Below, in pieces: positions 1-4,770 of a stretch of 7,847 bases of DNA. How positions within the stretch are numbered: the first letter of the stretch is position 1; each line of letters opens with the position of its first letter. The DNA lies in NCBI GenBank assembly GCA_021807975.1, contig JAKBCJ010000209.1, forward strand, positions 1 to 7,847, given 5' to 3'. The translations under genes and the position numbers were made by a program. Below the pieces are notes generated by a model. It saw only the letters and a list, made by a program, of their open reading frames with translations. It was not told the origin of the DNA and made no database searches. The DNA is from Pseudomonadota bacterium. GTDB lineage: Bacteria; Pseudomonadota; Alphaproteobacteria; Acetobacterales; Acetobacteraceae.

Positions 1-152
1 TTCGGGCTGGGGATCGTCTCTGGGACGTCTCAATACTCAGGAATCTGCATTAATTCCTAATTTTTGGACTTTTGTTAATTGGCTGGTATGGTGGCTTGTG
101 TTCAATGGTGGTTCGGTAGGGCTTTCGACGGTCGCTGGAAGGCAGACAGGAT

Positions 153-186
153 ATTGACAATAGGCTAGAGTAGGAATTTTGTCAAT
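153..186. repeat. 8-base inverted repeat, operator-like
   Basis: ATTGACAA at 153-160 and its exact reverse complement TTGTCAAT at 179-186 are separated by 18 bases. The left arm contains TTGACA (154-159), a perfect sigma70 -35 hexamer. At 17-base spacing the matching -10 (TTTTGT, 177-182) is poor. It may be a regulator site or a promoter/operator. No gene starts directly downstream, since hsdM is about 370 bases away. Confidence 0.4.
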
Positions 187-241
187 GGGAGCGACAGATT
201 TGGCCAGCAGATCGCATTGCGCCCGCTGTTCGGTTGCTTTG

Positions 242-495
242 CGTCATCCCGCTTCACCCGCCCGCGTCAGGACGGAGCAGGCCCCATAGGCGATAAAACG
301 CAGGCGCCGCCGCCTCCGCTATTGATATGTGCCATGGCAGGATTGGTCCGGCGACTTACGACTTGCGGTGCCCCCCCGGCCATACCCGCCTGCCGCCCCG
401 CCCCAAACCCGTCATGGCGGGCGCAGGCCCGCCATCCACGCCTTCGCGGGCCGCAAACCCCTCACCCGCCCCCCATCACGAATAACGGGATGACG
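242..495. repeat. Stretch bounded by 10-base inverted repeats
   Basis: CGTCATCCCG at 242-251 and its exact reverse complement CGGGATGACG at 486-495 bound about 254 bases of GC-rich, non-coding DNA that also contains the hairpin at 414-435. Non-coding repeats carrying CGTCATCCCG-like ends are common in proteobacteria, so this could be a small non-autonomous repetitive element. A chance 10-base match cannot be excluded. Confidence 0.3.
414..435. repeat. REP-like palindromic hairpin
   Basis: A perfect 9-base-pair stem, ATGGCGGGC (414-422) with GCCCGCCAT (427-435), encloses the four-base loop GCAG. The wider context (CCCGTC before the stem, CCACGCC after it) resembles the dispersed GTCATGGCCGGG...CCCGGCCATCCACG elements I know from alphaproteobacterial intergenic regions. 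No T-tract follows, so it does not look like an intrinsic terminator. Confidence 0.55.
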
Positions 496-518
496 GTCGC
501 CCCGCCGTTGGTTACGAT
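490..518 (+). promoter_or_regulatory. Candidate hsdM promoter
   Basis: ATGACG (490-495, four of six bases of TTGACA) and TACGAT (513-518, four of six bases of TATAAT) are separated by exactly 17 bases. Transcription would start near 525, giving a leader of about 35 bases before hsdM. The -10 lies inside the dyad at 511-539. This is a motif guess only; the bounding CGGGATGACG repeat overlaps the -35. Confidence 0.3.
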
Positions 519-539
519 TGTCTGAACCAAATCGGTAAC
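511..539 (+). promoter_or_regulatory. Imperfect dyad just upstream of hsdM
   Basis: GTTAC (511-515) pairs with GTAAC (535-539), and GATT (516-519) pairs with AATC (530-533). One bulged G lies at 534 and the loop is ten bases. The dyad overlaps the candidate -10 and ends 20 bases before the hsdM ATG, where either an operator or a 5' leader hairpin would be sensible. No regulator gene is visible next to it. Confidence 0.35.
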
Positions 540-559
540 GCGGAAAGCGATGATATTTG

Positions 560-2011
560 ATGTTTGAGCAGACCTTTAAGAACATTGACGACGTGCTGTG
601 GAAGGAAGCCGGCTGCACAACCGAGCTGGATTACACCGAACAAACGTCCTGGATCTTGTTTCTGAAGTATCTGGACGATCTGGAACGGTCCCGGGCGATG
701 GAGGCCGAACTGGTCGGCAAGCCCTATACCTTCATTATCGACGACGAACATCGCTGGTCGCGCTGGGCGGCGCCGAAGACGGCCAACGGGTCGTTCGACC
801 ACGATACCGCGCTGACCGGCGACGACCTGATCGACTACGTCAACCGCAAGCTGTTCCCCTATCTGACCGGGTTCAAACAGCGCGCCACCGGCCCCAACAC
901 CATCGAATACAAGATCGGCGAGATATTCAGCGAGATCAAAAACCGCTTCCAAAGCGGCTACTCGCTGCGCGATGCCCTGGAACTGGTGGACGAACTGCGA
1001 TTCCAATCGCAGACGGAAAAGCACGAGCTTTCCCATCTGTATGAAGCCAAGATCAGGAACATGGGCAACGCCGGCCGCAACGGCGGGGAGTATTACACGC
1101 CCCGGCCGCTGATCCGCGCGATGATCCAGGTGATCAAACCGAAAATCGGCGAGCGAATCTACGACGGTGCGCTTGGGTCGGGCGGCTTCCTGTGCGAGGC
1201 GTATGAGTATCTGCGCCGCGGCGACCTGACGACCAGCGACCTTGAGACGCTGCAAACGCGGACCTTCTATGGCAAAGAGAAAAAGAGCCTCGCCTACGTC
1301 ATCGCGACGATGAACATGATTCTGCATGGGATCGAGGCGCCGAATATCGTCCATACCAATACGCTGACGGAGAACCTGTCCGATATTCAGGAGAAGGATC
1401 GGTTCGACGTGATCCTGGCCAATCCGCCCTTCGGCGGGAAGGAGCGGCCGGAGGTGCAGCAGAATTTCCCGATCAAAACCGGGGAGACGGCGTTTCTATT
1501 TTTGCAGCATTTCATCAAGTCGTTGAGGGCGGGTGGCCGGGCAGCGATCGTCATCAAGAACACCTTCCTGTCGAACTCGGATGGGGCGGCGCGGGCGCTG
1601 CGGCAGGAACTCCTGGAAAGCTGTGATCTACACACCGTGCTCGATTGCCCAGGCGGGACGTTCCAGGGGGCCGGCGTGAAGACCGTCGTGCTGTTTTTTC
1701 AGAAGGGATCACCCACCCGGAAAGTTTGGTATTACCAACTCGATCCGGGACGAAACATGGGCAAGACAAACTCACTCAACGACGACGACTTGAAGGAGTT
1801 TGTGGCACTTCAGACAGGCTTTGCAGCGTCCGAAAAATCCTGGTCGGTCGACGTAAAGGGCATCGATCGAGATAGCTACGATCTTTCCGTGAAGAACCCT
1901 AACAGAGTGCACGAACCTGACTTCCGCGAACCACAGGATATAATCGCGGAAATAGCAGCGGTTGACATTGAAATTTCAGCGATTCTTGAGGACATCCGGG
2001 GGTTACTCTGA
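560..2011 (+). CDS. hsdM: Type I restriction-modification DNA methyltransferase subunit HsdM
   Basis: HsdM transfers a methyl group from S-adenosylmethionine to adenine N6 in the target chosen by HsdS. Two HsdM plus one HsdS form the modification enzyme, and HsdR is added for restriction. The 483-residue protein is of normal family length. An N-terminal helical HsdM_N-type region (about 1-140) begins MFEQTFKNIDDVLWKEAG. The N6-MTase domain follows: GGEYYTPRPLIRAMI (175-189, motif X region), the SAM-binding motif I YDGALGSGGFLCEA (201-214) and the catalytic NPPF (288-291, motif IV). I chose ATG 560; the TTG at 557 would add one Met and sits better spaced from GGAAAG (542-547). A five-codon mini-ORF (550-567) overlaps the start. 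The TGA stop shares its A with the hsdS ATG, indicating translational coupling. Confidence 0.95.
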   Translation: MFEQTFKNIDDVLWKEAGCTTELDYTEQTSWILFLKYLDDLERSRAMEAELVGKPYTFIIDDEHRWSRWAAPKTANGSFDHDTALTGDDLIDYVNRKLFPYLTGFKQRATGPNTIEYKIGEIFSEIKNRFQSGYSLRDALELVDELRFQSQTEKHELSHLYEAKIRNMGNAGRNGGEYYTPRPLIRAMIQVIKPKIGERIYDGALGSGGFLCEAYEYLRRGDLTTSDLETLQTRTFYGKEKKSLAYVIATMNMILHGIEAPNIVHTNTLTENLSDIQEKDRFDVILANPPFGGKERPEVQQNFPIKTGETAFLFLQHFIKSLRAGGRAAIVIKNTFLSNSDGAARALRQELLESCDLHTVLDCPGGTFQGAGVKTVVLFFQKGSPTRKVWYYQLDPGRNMGKTNSLNDDDLKEFVALQTGFAASEKSWSVDVKGIDRDSYDLSVKNPNRVHEPDFREPQDIIAEIAAVDIEISAILEDIRGLL

Positions 2012-3237
2012 TGCCCGGCTGGCAACTCAAGTCCATCGGCGAGGTATGCGAGGTTTTGAACGGTGGAACGCCGAAGACTGCGACCAACACTTACTGGGGA
2101 GGCGAACATCTCTGGATTACACCCGCCGAAATGGGGAAGCGTAGTAACCCATATGTGGATGCGACGGATCGAACGCTGACCGATGCGGGGCTAGGGGACA
2201 GTTCGGCACGTATGCTTCCTCCATTTTCTGTTATTCTGTCATCTCGTGCACCAATTGGTCACTTGGTTATTAACACAAAGGCCATGGCAACGAACCAGGG
2301 TTGCAAAGGCCTGGTGCCAGGGAAGTCCGTCCATTACAAATTTCTATACTATTACCTCCGCAGCATTGTGGACTTACTAAACGATCTGGGGACGGGAACG
2401 ACGTTCAAGGAAATATCGGCGGGAAAGCTTAAGGATGTCTCCATTCCAGTTCCGCCGCTGGCTGAACAAAGGCGCATAGTCACCATTCTCGACACGGTGT
2501 TCGAAGGGATCGACAAAGTCATTACGAAAACTGAAAAAAACTGTTCGCAGTCTCGTGATGTTTTTCAGAACTACCTGCAAGCGATCTTCACACGGCGAGG
2601 GAAGGATTGGGAAGAAAGAGCTTTAGGCGATGTGTGTGAATTCGAGAATGGTGACCGCGGAAAGAATTATCCGAATCGAGACGAGTATGTCGAAGCGGGA
2701 GTGCCGTGGATAAATACCGGCCACATTCAGCCCGACGGCTCACTGTCGCAGATCGGAATGAATTTTATTTCTGTTTTGAAATATAAATCCCTTCGAAGCG
2801 GAAAAATTCGTCCCGGAGATTTGGTTTATTGCCTGCGTGGCGCAACCCTTGGCAAGACTGCGCTAGTCGCTCCATTTACCATGGGGGCTGTCGCGTCTTC
2901 ATTAGTAATAATCCGCCCAAAGAAATCGATAGACAGTCTCTTCCTTTACTATTTTCTGACGAGCCCAACAGGCCAGCGTCTTATTAAATTATACGATAAC
3001 GGAACCGCGCAGCCGAACCTGGGGGCAAAAAATGTTGCAAAATATCGGATACCGCTCCCCAAAATGGATGATCAAAAATTCATTGCAAAGAAAATACAGT
3101 CTCTTGCATATGAGACGGCGAAACTGGAATCAAAATATCAGCGAAAGCGCACCCTTCTCAATGATTTTAGACATGCGCTACTTCATAAAGTCTTCTCGGG
3201 CAATTTTTCTCTTGTCGACAAGGATGTGGCTGCATGA
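2011..3237 (+). CDS. hsdS: Type I restriction-modification specificity subunit HsdS
   Basis: HsdS sets the bipartite DNA target for both methylation and restriction and bridges the two HsdM subunits. The 408 residues show the expected two-repeat layout. TRD1 (about 1-140) has NGGTPKT (17-23), LWITPAEMGK (34-43) and ILSSRAPIGH (75-84). The central conserved helix begins IPVPPLAEQRRIVTILD (145-161). TRD2 (about 200-345) has ENGDRGKNYP (212-221), VPWINTGHI (231-239) and LRGATLGK (275-282). The C-terminal conserved helix begins IPLPKMDDQKFIAKKI (347-362) and runs to LLHKVFSG (390-397). The gene, especially TRD2, is visibly more AT-rich than hsdM and hsdR, as is usual for exchanged specificity genes. 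Start and stop overlap neighbours (TGATG at 2009-2013; ATGA at 3234-3237). The recognition sequence cannot be predicted by eye. Confidence 0.95.
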   Translation: MPGWQLKSIGEVCEVLNGGTPKTATNTYWGGEHLWITPAEMGKRSNPYVDATDRTLTDAGLGDSSARMLPPFSVILSSRAPIGHLVINTKAMATNQGCKGLVPGKSVHYKFLYYYLRSIVDLLNDLGTGTTFKEISAGKLKDVSIPVPPLAEQRRIVTILDTVFEGIDKVITKTEKNCSQSRDVFQNYLQAIFTRRGKDWEERALGDVCEFENGDRGKNYPNRDEYVEAGVPWINTGHIQPDGSLSQIGMNFISVLKYKSLRSGKIRPGDLVYCLRGATLGKTALVAPFTMGAVASSLVIIRPKKSIDSLFLYYFLTSPTGQRLIKLYDNGTAQPNLGAKNVAKYRIPLPKMDDQKFIAKKIQSLAYETAKLESKYQRKRTLLNDFRHALLHKVFSGNFSLVDKDVAA

Positions 3238-3341
3238 ACCAGGCCGGATCCCGGGCCGAACTGGTTCACCCAGCCCCGAAAGCCGCCGGCTCGGGCGTAG
3301 TTCTAGCCGCCCGTGTCCGGCGAGAAGTCATTACCCTCGGC
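3234..3341 (+). pseudogene. 5' remnant of an older hsdR (codons 1-36)
   Basis: The ATG overlaps the hsdS stop as ATGA, the usual junction between coupled hsdS and hsdR genes. The 36 encoded residues align without gaps to the start of the intact HsdR at 4771: by my count 26 of 36 residues and 84 of 108 bases are identical, including RAEL, KAAG and the block RREVITLG. Similarity stops exactly after LG (3341). The frame stays open to 3509 but encodes unrelated residues over the inserted toxin gene's antisense strand. The divergence shows this is not a fresh duplication of the downstream gene but the start of a related, different hsdR. A 91-residue coupled peptide could still be made; I infer no function for it. 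Confidence 0.85.
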
Positions 3342-3394
3342 AGCCCCAGTGCATCGCCAACTCACCGAACAATCGCAGGAGAAGCATCGCACAG

Positions 3395-3739
3395 TCACGC
3401 CGCATCCGCGGGTTCGCCATCATCGGACACCCAGCGCGGCATGCCCCGCGCCGCATCGAAGACGTTGGTGATCACCTATGGCGGCCCCGTATACCAGGCG
3501 AACCAATAACGATGCAGCTTGATCCACCGAAATCCATAGCGCGCAAGTTCTGGATAGAGCCGGGGTTGGGTCAGCCAGGAACCCGAGCGGGCCGCGATCC
3601 GATCCACCGCGGCATCGTAAGTTTCAATCAGCCGCCCGGCGGCGTCGGGACGCGCGGGCCGATGCGGCATCGCCCAAAGATAGCGTCTGGCCATGCCCAG
3701 ATACTGTAACCGGGCGGTTTCGGTGATCAGAACAGGCAA
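3395..3739 (-). pseudogene. RelE/ParE-family toxin interrupted by an amber codon
   Basis: Toxins of this family are small proteins that poison gyrase (ParE) or cleave mRNA (RelE); which one applies here is not visible. The frame starts at ATG 3739 (MPVLITETARLQYLG), shows the helical front half and the strand-rich block YPELARYGFRWIKLHRYWFA (63-82), then meets TAG at 3478-3476 (codon 88). Reading on in the same frame gives VITNVFDAARGMPR and a natural TGA at 3397-3395, for about 114 codons. The VITNVFDAAR stretch matches the last core strand of ParE proteins, so it is a true C-terminus cut off by a one-base change, probably from a Tyr codon. The 87-residue product is likely inactive. It is convergent with hsdS and lies six bases after its antitoxin. 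A sequencing error is the main alternative. Confidence 0.7.
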
Positions 3740-3745
3740 AGCCGG

Positions 3746-3943
3746 TTATGCCGTCTTCGCGCGTGTCCCCCCGTCGCCGGAACGGGCCTGTTCAGACGCC
3801 TCCAGCATCTTTCGCGCCTCGCGTTGCTTGCCAACGGCATCGCCCACCCGCCCCGCCGCGATATCGCGCGCGCTGGCGTCCAAAGCCTCGGTCAATGCCC
3901 TCGGGGCCGATCGGCTGGTCTGCTCGTCCATGCGTCCGGTCAT
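3746..3943 (-). CDS. Putative antitoxin of the minus-strand ParE-type module
   Basis: This is a small, mostly helical, charged protein of about 65 residues directly upstream of the ParE-like toxin on the same strand, the normal antitoxin-then-toxin order. The core ALTEALDASARDIAAGRVGD followed by ...KQREARKMLEAS resembles short antitoxins with a helix, a GRV-type turn and a second helix that wraps the toxin. I do not recognise a specific family, nor a clear ribbon-helix-helix DNA-binding end. Start codons at GTG 3979, ATG 3943 and ATG 3931 are all possible. I chose 3943 because purine-rich AGCGAGA precedes it, though very closely. With its toxin truncated, the gene may be a relic or may still neutralise related toxins encoded elsewhere. 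Confidence 0.55.
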   Translation of the reverse strand: MTGRMDEQTSRSAPRALTEALDASARDIAAGRVGDAVGKQREARKMLEASEQARSGDGGTRAKTA

Positions 3944-4002
3944 TCTCGCTATCTGGTATCGGCACGCTATCACGTCCACAGACCGTTACGAACCGCTTCA
4001 TT

Positions 4003-4073
4003 CGGCTGCCGGTCGCGGCAAGCGCGCCGTCGAGGACATCGCGGACGATCTCCCGACCGACCGCAACGACAAG
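4003..4073 (+). pseudogene. Second hsdR remnant (codons 37-60)
   Basis: This segment continues the broken hsdR copy after the inserted toxin-antitoxin cassette. GRGKRA and EDIADD (from 4011) align with GAGKRA and GDIADY of the intact HsdR; by my count 13 of 21 residues match over HsdR residues 40-60, including the nuclease-domain Asp equivalent to D48 and RN.K. CGGCTG at 4003-4008 matches the R37-L38 codons, followed by an apparent one-base deletion in codon 39. Similarity fades after the Lys codon at 4071-4073. Several Tyr codons have become Asp codons, consistent with decay. It lies between the divergent starts of the antitoxin and higB. Confidence 0.75.
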
Positions 4074-4124
4074 CAATCCGCAGCATGTTGTACGGCGCGA
4101 AACAAACAGGTGGAGGTCCCGGCC

Positions 4125-4141
4125 GTTCTGTGATACAGAAC
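4125..4141 (+). promoter_or_regulatory. Candidate HigA operator upstream of higB
   Basis: GTTCTGTGATACAGAAC is a perfect inverted repeat with six-base arms and a five-base spacer. Looser symmetry extends outward (CCGG on both sides). It ends four bases before the higB GTG. HigA-type antitoxins bind such palindromes to repress their own operon, so this is the natural operator. A convincing -35/-10 pair was not found, and no good Shine-Dalgarno lies between the repeat and GTG, so higB may be translated poorly or from a near-leaderless transcript. Confidence 0.5.
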
Positions 4142-4145
4142 ACCG

Positions 4146-4427
4146 GTGATTGCGAGCTTCCAGGACAAACGGACAGCAGCGGTTTTCCTCGGTAAGGCCC
4201 CCAAGGGCTTTCCCAGCGATATCGCCGATTCCGCCCGCCGGAAGCTGCGAATGCTAGATAACACGAAGTCGCTAATTGATTTGCGAACCCCGTCCGGCAA
4301 CCGGCTGGAAGCCTTGCGGGGCGATCGGGCCGGGCAGCACAGCATTCGGATCAATGATCAATGGCGGGTGTGCTTCCGCTGGCACGAGGGCAATGCGTTC
4401 GACGTCGAAATTGTCGATTACCACTGA
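4146..4427 (+). CDS. higB: HigB-type toxin, RelE/ParE superfamily
   Basis: HigB toxins cleave mRNA on the ribosome and are held inactive by HigA. The 93-residue length is typical. The protein starts MIASFQDKRTAAVF and carries the family core LEALRGDRAGQHSIRINDQW (54-73), then RVCFRW (74-79) and the C-terminal DVEIVDYH (86-93); the basic residues and the closing VDYH are hallmarks of HigB. Translation starts at GTG 4146, the only start that gives the family N-terminus, although no clear Shine-Dalgarno precedes it. Toxin-before-antitoxin order and the 12-base gap to higA are standard for higBA. The frame is intact and nothing suggests inactivation. HigB activity can be mRNA-cleaving or weak, and sequence alone does not say which. 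Confidence 0.88.
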   Translation: MIASFQDKRTAAVFLGKAPKGFPSDIADSARRKLRMLDNTKSLIDLRTPSGNRLEALRGDRAGQHSIRINDQWRVCFRWHEGNAFDVEIVDYH

Positions 4428-4439
4428 AGGGACATCAAC

Positions 4440-4760
4440 ATGACCATCAAGCGTGAGGATCTGGCCAAGACCGACTTCAGCGGCGAAGTCACCGGGGAAC
4501 GGCTGGCCCATGTAACCCCCGGTGACGTGTTGCGGCATGAATTCATGGACCCGCTCGCCCTCTCCGCCCGGGCGGTCGCCCGCGATATGGACGTGCCTGT
4601 CACGCGCATCACCGAAATCCTCAAGGGCGAACGGGCGGTAACCGCGGAAACCGCGCTTCGCCTCGGCCGCCGGTTTGGCACATCCCCTGAGTTTTGGCTC
4701 GGCCTCCAGGCCGCACACGACCTGGAAGTCGCTCGCGAAGCTCTTGGCTGGGCCGCGTAG
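4440..4760 (+). CDS. higA: HigA antitoxin, XRE-type helix-turn-helix regulator
   Basis: HigA binds and neutralises HigB and represses the higBA promoter. The 106 residues comprise an N-terminal stretch of about 25 residues (MTIKREDLAKTDF), then VTPGDVLRHEFMDPLALS (25-42), a helix-turn-helix at about 41-66 (SARAVARDMDVPVTRITEIL), and the diagnostic AVTAETALRLGRRFGTSPEF (66-85) and WLGLQAAHDLEVA (86-98). AAGGGA ends seven bases before the ATG, a good ribosome-binding site, so the antitoxin should be translated better than the toxin. It stops at 4760, only 10 bases before hsdR, which strongly suggests a higB-higA-hsdR operon. The likely binding site is the palindrome at 4125-4141. Confidence 0.92.
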   Translation: MTIKREDLAKTDFSGEVTGERLAHVTPGDVLRHEFMDPLALSARAVARDMDVPVTRITEILKGERAVTAETALRLGRRFGTSPEFWLGLQAAHDLEVAREALGWAA

Positions 4761-4770
4761 CGGCCACCTC

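Larger units (their letters stand above)
1..559. other. Non-coding region upstream of hsdM
   Basis: I see no convincing gene here. The first ~210 bases are clearly more AT-rich (TTAATT-type runs around 50-80) than the GC-rich stretch that follows, so two sequence blocks of different origin seem joined near 200-240. A plus-strand frame stays open from base 2 to a stop at about 154, but it has no recognisable motif and may be chance. The region holds an inverted repeat (153-186), a REP-like hairpin (414-435), a pair of 10-base inverted repeats (242-251 and 486-495), and a possible promoter with a dyad just before hsdM (490-539). Each is listed separately. Confidence 0.6.

Noticed and set aside
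9..46. Possible Tn3-family terminal repeat (GGGG followed by TCGTCTC)
   Set aside because: Only the first few bases resemble Tn21-type ends, an extra A interrupts the match, and no matching inner end, transposase or resolvase is present.
217..525. 102-codon plus-strand frame upstream of hsdM
   Set aside because: Proline/arginine-rich low-complexity product over a region with hairpins and repeats, with no recognisable domain.
512..1354. A 280-codon minus-strand open frame across the hsdM start
   Set aside because: It is antisense to the conserved HsdM N-terminus, with no domain and a composition expected from reading GC-rich codons backwards.
3693..4133. 146-codon plus-strand frame as a real gene
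   Set aside because: Its first two thirds are antisense to the antitoxin; only the segment after about 4003 has a recognisable origin, as an hsdR remnant.
4675..4770. Longer HsdR starting at ATG 4675 inside higA
   Set aside because: The extra 32 residues overlap the conserved HigA C-terminus, while ATG 4771 matches the start of the hsdR remnant at 3234 and the usual family N-terminus.
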